Shown one piece after another: positions 46,180 to 58,469 of a stretch of DNA of 64,000 bases (within the stretch, counting starts at the first letter, position 1; every line of letters starts with the position of its first letter). The notes under the pieces are model-generated. The model made no database searches. It had not been told where the DNA came from and saw nothing but the letters and a program-made list of their open reading frames with translations. This stretch comes from Akebia trifoliata (lineage: Eukaryota; Streptophyta; Magnoliopsida; Ranunculales; Lardizabalaceae). The stretch is taken from NCBI GenBank assembly GCA_017979445.1, contig CM030706.1, positions 6,117,595-6,181,594 on the forward strand, given 5' to 3'. The position numbers and the translations under genes were made by a program.

Positions 46180-49030
46180 CATCATCGCTTTGATCATTAT
46201 GATTCTTCCACCACTCTTCTCATCATGGTTTTAAATCTCATTTGAAGTTGAAATGACATGCCCGAGTCATCCTAGTATTGTCCATGAAGAGAAGGATGGA
46301 CAGGAGTGGAGCCAGGATTTTCTTGTAGTGGGGGCAAACAACTTAGGTTTTTTTTGTTAGAAATTGAGAAAATGACATTTGGGAAGGACAAACGGGGAGG
46401 GAGGTGAGGGAGTGGGGCAAATAGGGCATGTAATTAGTTGAAAATACAGGAGTATCTCAAAAGTTATGTGGGAGCAAAAATTAGAGGGAGGTGAGGGTGT
46501 GGGGGCAAATGGGGTATGTAGTTAGTGAAAAATACAAGGTATCTCAAAGTTTTGTGGGGGCAATTGCCTCCACTGACCGCCCTACAGATGGACATGATGT
46601 CTCACATCTGTAGAAACTCGCAAGATAAATGAGTTGACTTGGATGATATTTTGAAAATCTCTATAGAGTCAATTAGAATTTTGTATATTTTAATAAAAAT
46701 AATTAATTTTTTTTTTAGAATGAAAACATTTTTTATCTAAATAAAATATGATTTTATAATAAAACATCTTATAATCTATCTTATTTAATATAATAAAATT
46801 AAAATTATTTTCATATATTTATATAAATAATTATAAATGAATTAAATAGTTTATCTTGTCCAAGCCCGAGTTGAATCATACAATACAAGTCAACTCGGTC
46901 TCTTAACCTCATGCCTATGGTGCCAGTCTTGGTTCTCCCATGTTGATCAATCTCAATCTCTAACTTGGTTGGGTAAAATTAGCATCTTATTTGACGTGTC
47001 CTCAAGATATGTATTTATCTCAATAATTGGAATTTTTTTTCCCCCTTTTACGATTCATGTCGAATTTAATGGCAAGTTTGAACTCAAAATTCAATCTAAT
47101 CAAATCAACTCATTAAATAACTTTTTCGCACATGGACAAAAACACGAGTTTCATGAATGATCATAAGTTCGACAAGTGGCTAAACTCCAACTAATAAAAA
47201 AAAAAATTTCTTCGTTGAAATTAATAAATCTAATTCAATAAATAGAACGCATTAGTTGTCCGCTCTAAAATTGTGAAAAAAAGACTTTATAACGGTCTCG
47301 ATAAGATGGATTGAAATGTTTTATATAATTATAAACATAACATGTGGGTACTTTGAAACATTGGGTCCATGTTATGTAATATAAAGTGGATTAAATCCCG
47401 GCATGTTGGCAAAAGTAATCAACAACTTTGGGGGGGCTAATGTTGATAGTATGGTGGGTTCCTAATTCCACTTTTTCATTATTAATTAATTAATAATGTT
47501 AAAGCAAAAGATAGGATTCTTCGAATCTAATTATGTTTGATACTCTTTGTATCACTGTTAAAATAATTTTTTTTTTTTTTTTAATCTTCTAAATGATCGA
47601 ACCACATTCAATTATTTCTTAAAGACAAGAGAGTAGAATCATATTCAATCTTGAAAAAAAAAACAAAATTTTAATCGGATCCTATTTTATTTAGGCCAAC
47701 AATGAATGATCCAGTACGAATCGGGCTTCAAATTTCTAAACCAGGCTTCAACTATGGAAAGCCCGAACCAGCCTATAAGTGCTCGGGTCTATTTATGATT
47801 AAAGCCCAAATATGGGGCCGGGTCAGGCTCCCAACGGACCTAACTCGACCCAAACATGAATTGGTACGACCCAAACTGGCATGGTTAACCTCCCTTCCCA
47901 ACCTAGGGCTGACTATTAGACCTGATGGACGACAAACTGGACCAGTCCATCTAAAAACAGGGTTGGAACCTTGTTTATAAACCCACTATGGGTTTACAAA
48001 TTTAAAGCCCGTTAAATTCTGCTTATTTGGACTTAATAGTAATCAGCTCGGCCCAGATAAACCTTAGTTATATAATTAGGATTTTGGCTTAATAGGAAGA
48101 AAAAAAAAGAATTAGGAAAATTCTGAAGTGACATTGAAATTGACATCGTTTCACACATTGATGATGTGGATTTGTGTACAGAACCATAGGTACTTTCATT
48201 GAGATACAAGTGAGAAGCATTTATGGTTCTGTGTGCACCAATGTATGAAACAATGTCAATTTCAACGTCACTCCAGCATAACTCAAAGAATTACTTGTAG
48301 AAGGTGGATTTAGGCATTCCTAGAGCATAAAAATACCAGAACAATTCAATATCAGTAAAACAAAAATATATTTTGGTTTTTATTTATTTTATTTATCTAG
48401 TTAATCAATTTTATCAAACCCAATACAAATATCGAGCCCATGGGTTGGGCTGGCGATGATCAATTCAAGCCCGATAGAGATATAGGGTTGTTGGACCATC
48501 TAACAACTTGTCTATTTAGGAGTAGGTTTTGGACTCAATCGAGCCAGAGCTCGATTTACACATTTTGAGCCCTACCCTAAACCCAATTTGCTACCTCAAA
48601 CTTATTCTCCCTCCACAATAGAAAGGGAAGTGTACGGAGACATATCTCCGACCCATTGAGGAGTGTACTCGACCGTCTCAAGAGATGCTTCGACTAACCA
48701 AGGAGACATTCGATCATGTGAAACCATGTTGATTGGTAAGTGGTTGACACTTTTTAAGGACTTTTTGGCTCATTTCACAACAAATAGGCCAAGAACTCGC
48801 TCTACATTACATGGGCTTGAGGCTTTTTGGATGTAGGTTATGGATTTGTTTACTTTGGACTGGCTCAACATGGCTTTTGGGATCCAGATAAGGTTTAAGG
48901 ACTTGGAAAGGTTAGAATGTTGATCTTGGGCCGCTAATGGGCTTCTTGTAGAATGGCCTAAAAAAAGGTATTGATTCAGAACTATTTGTGCCGTCTATAC
49001 GGAAATTTAGGAGGTTTTTGTGGGGTTAAG
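46180..49030. other. Intergenic repeats, no gene
   Basis: 46315-46580 has a direct repeat (gggaggtgaggg-gtggggcaaa, about 46397 and 46495). 47692-48620 is rich in 'ggcccaa'/'gggctt' motifs and may be a decayed hAT MITE. Within it 48130-48285 is a clear palindrome (acattgaaattgacat ... atgtcaatttcaacgt) of the 21.2-21.6-kb family. ORF 47702-47980 is repeat-derived. Confidence 0.45.
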
Positions 49031-49285
49031 TGTTAGAGAATAAGATGCACTGTATTAAAATGCATGAGATACATTGTATCATTGTTAGTGTATCTCACAC
49101 AAATGGAAGGTTGTGATGAAGGATATTCTAGAATATATATTGATATTTAGAATATATCAATTAGGATATTCTAGAATATTTATATTAGGTAGTTTTTATA
49201 TATCTTGGTTGATGTAACACCTATAAATACCTGGGGTTTTTGTAATATTCATCCAAGAATCTCAATAAAATTCATATTTTCTACA
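49031..49285 (+). mobile_element. Solo LTR, Ty1/copia-like
   Basis: 255 bp, starting TGTTAGAGAATAAGATGC and ending ttttctaca. TATA-like cctataaatacc near 49219 and a poly(A)-signal-like aataaaa at 49264 fit an LTR. No internal region on either side, and the 5-bp flanks do not match, so the duplication is lost or the boundary is a few bases off. Confidence 0.6.
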
Positions 49286-49602
49286 AAGGTAGGGTACAAA
49301 ACATTTCCATTAATGCAAAGGAAGGTAAGATTTTGTAATCAAGGTTGGCTTTAGTTTTAGGCTATTTTTCACTAAAGCCCACAACAATAACATAGTTGGG
49401 CACAAAATATCTTGCATTTTAAAGAACCAAAAAAAGTTTCTTGGAACAAACTCAAACCTTTAAGTTGAGGAAGATTTTGCCGAAGTGTGAGACAAATCTA
49501 ACAATTGTGATGCACAATCCGATGTGTGCCAGTGGGTGGCGATGAGAAAAATCCCACCGTTAAAAGATATAAAATTATTTCAAAAAGATTTGAGAATCAT
49601 TG

Positions 49603-49614
49603 CTCTGATACCAA
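49603..49614 (-). other. Isolated retroelement primer-binding site
   Basis: gctctgatacca is the exact reverse complement of tggtatcagagc, the tRNA-Met primer-binding site of plant LTR retroelements, in minus orientation. Sequence on the plus-strand right (49615-49745) would be its LTR and on the left its leader, but I could not match either to another copy here. Confidence 0.45.
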
Positions 49615-49752
49615 TTGTTACGTACTAAATTGGTAACTTAATGATCAACAAAAGTAATTAAACTGATGAAGACCCTAGAGAATGATCTAAGTACCCCAAG
49701 TTTTATCTACCTTGAAAAAATGTTACACGAGTCAATCCAAGTTGGGAACCTT

Positions 49753-49951
49753 TGTTGAGTTTAGTCCCACATCAGACACAAATTGCCCTGTCTCCCCCCT
49801 TAGCTCCTAGGCCGCTCCACTCATTGCCAATTGGTTTTGAGTTGGACTCCCAAACTTATCGTGGTATCAGAGAGGGCTTTTCTCTCCTCCACGTCACCCA
49901 GTTCATATCTCCACGTGCTTTGGCCCAGTCCGGCCAACACATGCGGAGGTG
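49753..49951 (+). mobile_element. TRIM fragment: 5' LTR, primer-binding site, internal region
   Basis: A 109-bp LTR (49753-49861) starts tgttgagtttagtcccacat. Immediately after is tggtatcagagag (49862), then a 90-bp internal region ending atgcggaggtg. The LTR and internal parts match the 14.5-kb fragment closely (gacacaaattgcc; gccaattggttttgagttgg; ctccacgtcacccagttcat). After 49952 (tgttgatg) the expected second LTR diverges at once. Confidence 0.75.
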
Positions 49952-50658
49952 TGTTGATGTGGATTAGGGCTGGTCTAACGTACAGTCCCGCCTCTTTAAG
50001 ACTGGGTTTGGGCTCATGCAATCCCAGCCCAGACCCGTCAATTGACAGCTCTTACATACCACATGGCATGCTTTTTCGGATCTACTTACTCATGAAGGTT
50101 AGTCTCATACATTAGCATGATGGACCCCCACACACAAAATTAGATTGATTAGTAATTTCTAGCTATTTCTCTACCATTTTTGGAAGTCAAAGTTTGTGGA
50201 TGGACCCGTCGCTGGATTTCAAATCCATAATGAGAAGTCCACCAAAGACAACGCTTGTTTATGAGTAGTGCCCATGGGCTGGACGGCCCGCAAAATTCTA
50301 GATTTGGAAAAAATACAAAAGGTCCGATTCATTTTTAGGATGGGCTTAAGAAAGCCCATTAAGATAGAACTTGATAGCATGGTTCTCTCAAATTTCAAAT
50401 ACCATCACCTTCAAGTTGTTATAGATGCAATAACTCTGGGTACGGATCAAGAATTTGGATTAAACCCAATCCATTCTGATCCAATAACTCCAGGTGCGGA
50501 TCACGGATCAAGAATTTGGATTCCGGTATGTTATCCAACTTATCAGATCAGTTTTAGATCAGCCATGTCTCAATAGCATCATCCAGAAATGTACTGTCGG
50601 GATATGCATAAAATCCAGACCGTTGGATTTTGTATTTACAAGTCGAGACCCATTTATA

Positions 50659-50876
50659 TTGGGATCCATTGACTCCTAAGAATGATTCATGAGAAAAACA
50701 CATGATCCCAAACCGTTGAACAAAATCCAATGGTTGAGATTTATGAGTATCTTCGTAACACAAATCTCAGAAATACTTATCGTGAGGGATAAATATCAAC
50801 CATTGGATTTTGCATTTAAAGAGTTGGGATCGTGTGTTTTTTTCACGAGTAATTCTTTAGAGTCAACAGACCCTGA
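50659..50876. repeat. Foldback MITE
   Basis: Left: ttgactcctaagaatgattc, then catgatcccaaaccgttg and aaatccaatggttgag. Right, reversed: ctcaaccattggatttt-type, cgatccc and gaattactcgtgaaaaaaa. Arms about 90-100 bp. Related sequence at 15540-15760. Confidence 0.6.
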
Positions 50877-50879
50877 CCC

Positions 50880-53800
50880 ATATTTGAAACATTTGTAAAT
50901 TGAATATATTAGTATTTGACTCATCTGAATGGACTCAAGAAATATTTTACTTGATTCAACTCGAAGTAATCCGGGTTTTCGATTTTTCGAGTTTTAAAAG
51001 TATGGTTGATTATAGGCTGTGAGAGTGGAAATCCTAGTCTATAGGCTAGAGAGTGACCCCCAAAAAGTTATTTAGGGCACTAAGACAATAATTCAAGTAT
51101 ATATTCTCCAAGAACTTAGCATATTCCCAAGTCATTTCCTTAATGGAAGGGCATCTTCTTTCGAGTTGAAAGCCATTTTGGTAACGAAGCCAGAATATCT
51201 CGATAAATAAAGGGTGATTTAGATATGAGTGATTCTATTGACACACCAACTTTTACTTACAATATACAAATCCTTTTGATGTCTTTTACATTTGGTGAAT
51301 TTCCATTTTCGTACCTAGAATATGACGAAATTTTGAGTTCTGTACATTATTCATTTTAATTTTCAATATATGCTTTTCTAGTGATTTCGTCATTTTTATT
51401 ATCAACGAATTCGTAGATAAAATATCAACGATTTTATCATATCAACGATCTCGATAATAATCCCTTGAATTTTTTTTCCTCAAATCCGTCATCTTCAAAA
51501 TTAAATTCCATCTAATCAAAATTCAAGCTTTAAGACCAAGACATGATTTCAGAATAGAAGACAATAAGTTTTGTGTAAAAACTAAATGATTTTCTATTAA
51601 AGATTATAAAGAGTTTGAAAATGATGGATAGAAGATGAGATTGAATAACTTAAAAGATAATTTACTCTAGTTGTAGATTATTGATCTTAGGAAGGAAAAA
51701 TAAATAGTCGTGATAATCGGACCACCCCATAAAAGTACAGTTGTGTATCCTAAGGAGTACATATCTTTGGTTCCAGTAAATGTCACTTCAGGGGAAGTCG
51801 ATTGAGTATGCACGTGGGGTAGTCAAATTATCACGATTAAAAAATAAAAGGATTTTGGGAAGAAATTAAAGATGAGGGCATCTAGGACATCTTTAGTTAC
51901 TCTATTAGAGAAGACCAGGTCAAGGTGACATGTCATCATTTTGTAAATACATGGGTATCTCAAATATTCAACATTAAGTGAAGGAATATGTCTAAATTAC
52001 CCTTTAATGAAATGCTATTCCTCTCATCTTTTCAATATGTCTTAATAGAACAAATGACAAATTCGTTAACGAATGATGTCATGTAAAATGAAATTTTGGG
52101 TCGGTGATTTGAAGTGGGTGTCTTTAGTTTTTCGAAAATTGTGGAATATTTTTTTCTCTCTCTCACTTGAGGACAGATATCACAAAGGTGAGAGAGAGGG
52201 TGTGAAAAGAAAATTACATCATGAGTCAACTCATGATATGAGATTAAGGCTGGAGAGGAAACATTTATATGTAAATCTCTCTCCTAAATAGTAGGTACCA
52301 CAATGACACTATTTTGATTGACAATTTTTTTTTTTTTTTTTTTTTTTCATTTGAGCTTTAAAATTCTTGGCATAATTAGTTAAATTGGTGAGATATCTAC
52401 TTACATTTAAGTGAAAAATATTCATCAAAATTTAATACCCCATCCAATAAATATCCAATTATTTAGCAATGAAATCGAATGGTCCGGATTTAAATGTATC
52501 TTAATAATACATAATCAATTGATAGTGTTCACGGGGATATGTTTTTTCACTCTTTGATCAACATATATTAAATTTGGGAGTTCTGTTGTATATTTTCGAA
52601 TCCTTTGGGAGTTCTGTTTATTTATGATTCTATGTATCCCGAGGCAAATGATCTCATTTGAAATGTGTCAAATACATTTAAAAATCAATTTAAAATAAAT
52701 CTTATATTTATATTGAAATGATTGGTATTTTTATTATTAATTAAATTAACCGATGCTAAATCACAAAATATTATTTTCTGGAAATCATTTCTTTTAGGCC
52801 ATTAAAATTGATAATTAAGAAGAAAAAAAAACACCTCAAAAATGGATAATTGGGCAAAAAAATTCAAATTATCTCAAATCTTAGATGAATCAATGTGGAC
52901 TATTTCTAAAAGCATGAATGATAGAATCTTTCTCTTTTTAGATAAGATAGAATGATTGAAGACTATGGACAAGATGGTAAAGTGGGATAGTATCCGTTTG
53001 ATTAACCCACGAAACGCTGGAAAATCATTTTTTTTCTTTCATAGTAAAATGGATTTTTTTCATAAATTTTTCCAACAACCAAACCTACCCTAAAGGTTTC
53101 AAAGAGCCCAAAAAGTTGAAGAAATCTTAATTTGTAGTTTGTGCAATATAGACTTAGACCCAAAGAACCTAGAACATGCCCCATTTATATGACAAAATGT
53201 CGTTTCTTTGCTTTTCTTTTCTTGATGTCTATGTACTTATGAGTTTCACTTTGTATTAGTGTAACAAATTCACATTATGAGGTCAATTGATGAGATTAGT
53301 CAAAAGTTTTGGCTCTTTGACAAGATGTAATTATCATGATTAATAAGTTAATATAGTTTTCAAAAGCAAGAAAGTAAACCCAAAGAAAATTGAAAAAGTT
53401 ATGGGAATCATTCCAAATTTTCAAGGTTCACTTGGGATTAATCTCGAGCTCATAACCGACATCATCCATTATATATATATATTTCATATCATATTCATTG
53501 AACATGTTCGTGTGATTGGTGATTTTTGACTGTTAGACTCTTACATTTTCACTTGCGGCTTTGAATCGGGGAACCCATGATTAAAATAAAAATATGAAAT
53601 CAAATAAAGGAAAAGCATTAATCAAGCTGATTTTTGGTGTATTAAGGAATGGGTCAACGAGCTAAAAAGAGTACATCACTTGGCGTGCCAAGGAGACTCA
53701 CGACATGTGACGTAGGATACAGTTCGCAACCTAACTCTCATGAACATTGTCACAAAGTTTGGATTTCATAATTATTCAATGGAGTTTCAATTTGATTAAT

Positions 53801-54590
53801 TTTAATAAATTTATGAAAAAAATTTTCAAAAAATTCAGGGAATATAAAATGATTTTTTTGTATTTTTATTTCAAACTAAACCTATCTCGTTATTGAGATT
53901 TGAATGTTAGAGAAAATCAAATTTTGAGGCTGAAGGGTAAAATATTTATCACATTTCTTGATATTCGTCAAATTAATCAGCTAGTCCCTTATTAGGAAAA
54001 TTTTACAAATTTCAGGAAAAATTCGGAGAATTTTGTGACAGAGCACAGTAACTAAGCTCTTGATCATGTGCTCCAAGTCTCCTCTAAACATAAAAAAAAA
54101 AAAAAAAAAAAAAGACAGCTTTATTATTGATTCCTAACCATTGGATTTATGATCTTTTTTTTTTTTAATGGATTTCATAAATAAACATATGGGAGGATCC
54201 ATTGGTTAAAGTTTAGGAAGAAAAAAATGCTCAATTCTAACAATTGAAAATTAGTAATCGAATTCCATTTTTAACACATTGGGCTATTAAATGATGGAAC
54301 AAAACTTAGGTATATTAATGGGTAGAATTGGGTTTGGCTTGATTGAGCCATAATTCATTCCTAAAGAGGTGAATTATACCTTAGACCAACTTAAATCCTG
54401 TTGGGCCTAAGTCCAAACCCTATTTGGTTTGATATTGCTGTTTTTTCATCAAAATAGGAGTCTAATCTCTACCTCATGAAATAAAGATGGGAATAAATTT
54501 GTCATTTTTAAAAGAGTTCCTATTTATGCACCTATTTTTTTACTTATAACACACCAAACGATATTCTAAAATCCATTAAGCCATTCAATT
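50880..54590. other. Intergenic, no gene
   Basis: 51706-51835 is a foldback (tcgtgataatcggaccaccc paired with gggtagtcaaattatcacga). T run at 52323-52348; A run at 54090-54113. ORFs at 52032-52291 and 53002-53184 show no domain. Confidence 0.45.
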
Positions 54591-54593
54591 TCG

Positions 54594-55147
54594 AGAACTG
54601 ATATTGACACTCTGATTTTGATTATTACACCCCAATTTTTTAAATTATTTATCAAATCTCAAAACACACTCTTCAAACATTAGAAAGATTTGGCTTAAAT
54701 TATAATCTCAACATTACAAAAACAATTCAATTGTGATTGGGTTCTTATAAAATTCTTAAATTTTTTTTTTTTTTAAATCCACCAAAAAGAAAAATAAGAT
54801 ATTTTTTTTTTTTTTTTTGTTGATCCTTGGTTTTGTTTTGTTAATCTACGGTATTCCACATCAAACATGGACTAATCCCTACGGCTACACGTCCTGACCC
54901 TACAAAAATATTATAAAGTACAAAAGGTTATATCAAAGAGCCGCCCAATTTCGAACACATAACTAGAGAGGAAACAAACCCCTGTCACTAGCTTTATTAG
55001 TGAGCCAATCCCTTGGGGGTATGAGACAATTGCTATTGGCACCTAAACTTTTACATATTCTCAATCATTCACTTATTATTTTTTTTTTTTTTAATTTTTA
55101 ATTGGGTTGTAATAAGTAAAAATTGGGAGTGTCATTAGCAACTTCCA
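54594..55147. mobile_element. MITE family F, copy 2, with nested SINE
   Basis: Left end gagaactgatattgacac and acaccccaattttttaaatt; right end taataagtaaaaattgggag then tgtcattagcaacttcc. It is colinear with 39394-39739 up to about 54800 and again from about 55025. The extra 220 bp is the SINE below. Confidence 0.6.
54803..55020 (-). mobile_element. tRNA-derived SINE nested in MITE F
   Basis: Minus orientation: 5' part near 55018 gives ccccaagggattggctcact (A-box-like) and about 60 bp later tgtgttcgaaattggg (B-box-like). The A tail is a T run at 54802-54818. Flanks taagata and tatgaga are only a loose duplication. Its tRNA-like head resembles that of the SINE at 12532-12807. Confidence 0.65.
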
Positions 55148-55149
55148 AA

Positions 55150-56998
55150 ATTTCAATAGAGTAGAAGTGTTGTTTTAAGTAAAAGTTGGTGTGCCAATAG
55201 AATATATCTAAAATAATTTGACATGTGGGTTGATAGCTTTATACAACTCCATGGAGGATAGAGAGAAAGAGCGACAGATTTCAATAATTAGGTGTTGGGT
55301 TTGCCTTCATTTGAATCTCCCAACACCCACCACTCATGACGTGATAGAAAGCTGAAACCGTTCCCTCTGTCTGGGCAGTTAAAAGAGCCCAACAGAGACT
55401 CATAGTAGCAGTAGTTGTAGTCCTAGTGAGATAGGACGTCAGATTCGCCACGTGGCACTCATTAGATTACGTATTAATAAGAGCTTTGGTAACTCTCACA
55501 AGTCAACAAAATAAGAGATGACAGTTTTTATTGGGTTCTTGAAAAGATCATTTTTTAATTTTTTTAATTTTTTAATTTTTTTTTAAATTTTATTAATTAT
55601 GTGCGTGTGTGTGCAGATTAGGCATAGAAACACCTTTCTCCCTCTCCAATAATGCTCCACATGACCACACACGTCTTTAGATGAAAGTTTGACACGTTGC
55701 ATGATGTGATTGGTTGATGTGCTGCTTCGGGTCTTGAGTAGATTATTATTTAGGTGGTTAGTGCAGAGCAGAATCTTTTCTGGTTGGGTGGTGGAGTTGC
55801 TTGATTTTGAAGTTTGGGTTTTTTTTTAATTTTTTTTTTTTAAATTATTTAATTAACTTTTTCTCCTTGATACTATGTCGAGGTGGATGATGTGTGCACA
55901 TGCGGTGCTACAATTTCTTCAATTTATTTAATAATAAATCCAAAAATTCGTACACCGTTCAGGGCAACATTAAAGGAATAATTTTTGAAAAATCTATAAT
56001 CTCAATTGAGAATTTGAGATATCCTTTTTCTCATTCTCCATTGTGAAAAAATATCGAATCAATCGATATTTGATACGAATCTTAGTACATCATAGAATAC
56101 CTAAGAAGAAGAAAAAATCTCCCACATTTGTCGCGAACAACTCGTTTGGTAAATAAACTTACAGACGTGTTTGAGTATGGACTGGGAAATAAACAGTATT
56201 CTAATTTTTATATTGACCTAATGAGGAAATATTATTACAGAGTACATTTTTGGGAGAATGTGCACTGAGAGTAAGTTGAGGGTCATCAGGAGCATAGATA
56301 CACCTTTTGGTCGCGGACAACATATCATGAACACTTTAGGTCGATTGTGGTGGACGACATAGCGTGAACATTTTCTAGGATAGTTCAAAATCGACTTTTG
56401 GGATTGTGAAGGGTTCTCGAAGTTTCATAAACAAAGGACATGTCTTGGTGCAATGTTTTAGGCATATGCCTTTGGATTGTGATATGGATTGGACTATCTC
56501 AATTGTGTCGTAACTTTAGTATGCTCAGATAGTGTATCCAGGACAAGATGGCCGAGTTCCCTATATCCCATGGTGCTAAATTCAAAGGTTATGTTGGGCA
56601 TGAGGACCATTATTTGATAGGATGTCTCGCTAGCTCTTTATGTGTGGGCAACAATTAGTATTTTCTTAATGAAATTGTACCTTCTTTGCTATTCAAAAAA
56701 ATGCTTATATCACGTGTGACTATATGCTTAAAAGATCTCGATGCATCAACTTTAATGAATAATTAGTCATGTTACTTGGAAGAATTGATGACTTTGGAAA
56801 TCCTACAAGTAGAGAGGATTGGCACACATAATAAACGTGTCAACCTAGTATGTTCGCATCATTCTCAAATGGAATCATATATATAAGAATAATGATTTTC
56901 TGACTCCCCCCTCTAACATACTCTCCCATATTCTCTTAGCGTGGCATGTGCTATAACCAAATATTTTTTACTTGGGATACGCACTGCACGTATATATA
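55150..56998. other. Intergenic, no gene recognised
   Basis: 55260-55760 is less AT-rich, with cacgtggc (about 55450) and tgacacgt-type motifs as in plant promoters, but no downstream coding exon follows. 56250-56700 resembles mobile-element coding debris (ending ttgtaccttctttgctattc before an A run), but no domain could be read in any frame. Confidence 0.35.
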
Positions 56999-56999
56999 T

Positions 57000-57378
57000 G
57001 GGAAATGTTCAGCACCCTAAGTTTTACCACATACTTTAACAAACGTTTTTTGTCCTACATGGGTTAGAAGTTTTGGAATGGGCTGATTTTTGGTGAGGAT
57101 GATCTCTATGATTAGAAGATCATCCTCCCCAAAAATCAGCCCATTCCGAAATGTTTAGCCCCATGTTTACACGTTGAAAAATCGTGGACCGTCCATTTTT
57201 TGTAAACCATTTTTGATGGGGTTAGAAGTTTTGGAATGAGCTGATTTTTGGTGAGGATGATCTCCTCACCATAGAGATCATCCTCACCAAAAATCAGCCC
57301 ATTCCAAAACTGCTAACCCATGTAAGACAAAACACGTTTGTTAAAGTGTGTGGTAAAGCTTAGGGTGCTCAACGGGAC
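57000..57378. mobile_element. (TA)n-flanked double-hairpin element B2
   Basis: 379 bp, same length as B1. Ends: GGGAAATGTTCAGCACCC on the left; inward from the right GTCCCGTTGAGCACCC. Both then run into ttttaccacata-tttaaca. It is preceded by tatatatat and followed by (TA)10. Two hairpins as in B1, with the gtggaccgtcc spacer. Confidence 0.8.
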
Positions 57379-57800
57379 ATATATATATATATATATGGGG
57401 ATATGTAGTTGTTCTTATCGAGGAAAAACTATAGTTTTGGCACATGCCACATCAAGAAAGTATGGTGGAGTCTGAAAATCATGATTCTATATATAATCGT
57501 TTCGTGTTGTTGTATTCAAGAAGACATTGTAACATTGAGTCCACCAACCATTGTATGTCTTGAAATCAATTTATTTTCTTATAGTACTCTCACAATTGTA
57601 ATGACAAATAAATCAAATCACATTGCCAATTAATGGTGTTGTGTCTAAGAAAAACTATAAATCTACAAGATTCATCAACTCGTATCTTTAATTAATGGTA
57701 TTATGCATCTGTAATATGTTGCAAGTATAATAAGTGGCTCTTCACACAACAAAAATATTGAAAGCTGACCTTGACTAAAGCCATTAAAAAAGAGCCATTG

Positions 57801-58384
57801 TGTAACGACCAAATCATCTATCACCTAGAGTTAGGTGTAAGCTCGCCCCGGAGCTACCCGGGAGCACCCATATAATACTATGTAAGGCTCGTTATGAAGC
57901 CATGTCAGCCCCCGTAACAGGGCATATCTGTTAGCTTAGGGTACATGTCAGCCCCGTGCTAGGGCATCCTTGTTAGCTTAGTGGCATTTTAGTAATAAGG
58001 GAGTATGACCGGCCTCCACTTTTGATGTTTCCTTCATTAAAACCTGGAAAGGGAAAGATATCTACCTTGTAGGAAGGGTGTCATTGCTATCCCAATCCCC
58101 GGCCTACACCCACGTTGTTGAAGCCCTTGAAGTCCAGCTCCGTGGAAGTCCCGTGTGTCATAGGATCATCATTTGCTTGTAACGCATCTATTACTTTTGT
58201 AACGCGTTGCACCGTGTAATTCAATATTATATCAACAAAGTTGCCTCCGGACTTTGCCTCGTGTTGTCTCGTTTACTTGTTTGCTAGCTACGTATGTGTG
58301 GTGTACGATCATTTTACAGGCTTGCAAGTGGATTTGACCCCCTTGCGCCGCACGACCCCTCTTTGAAAGAATAGGGCCGTGATA
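57801..58384 (+). repeat. 5' LTR of the gypsy element
   Basis: Starts TGTAACGACCAAATCATC and ends gggccgtgata, so the usual terminal CA has become TA here. It contains a 9-bp segment (cttgaagtc region near 58127) absent from the 3' LTR. Confidence 0.93.
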
Positions 58385-58469
58385 GTTGGTATCAGAGCTA
58401 CAGTTGTTTGAGCATAGTTAGTATTCCCCCTAGCTATTCCCCCGAGATTCCATTTAGTTCAAGCAAACG

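Noticed and set aside
49752..50115. Overlapping ORFs on both strands
   Set aside because: They read through the TRIM LTR and internal region, which is non-coding by family.
56250..56700. Possible LINE or transposase coding debris
   Set aside because: No frame gave a recognisable domain; not enough to annotate as a pseudogene.
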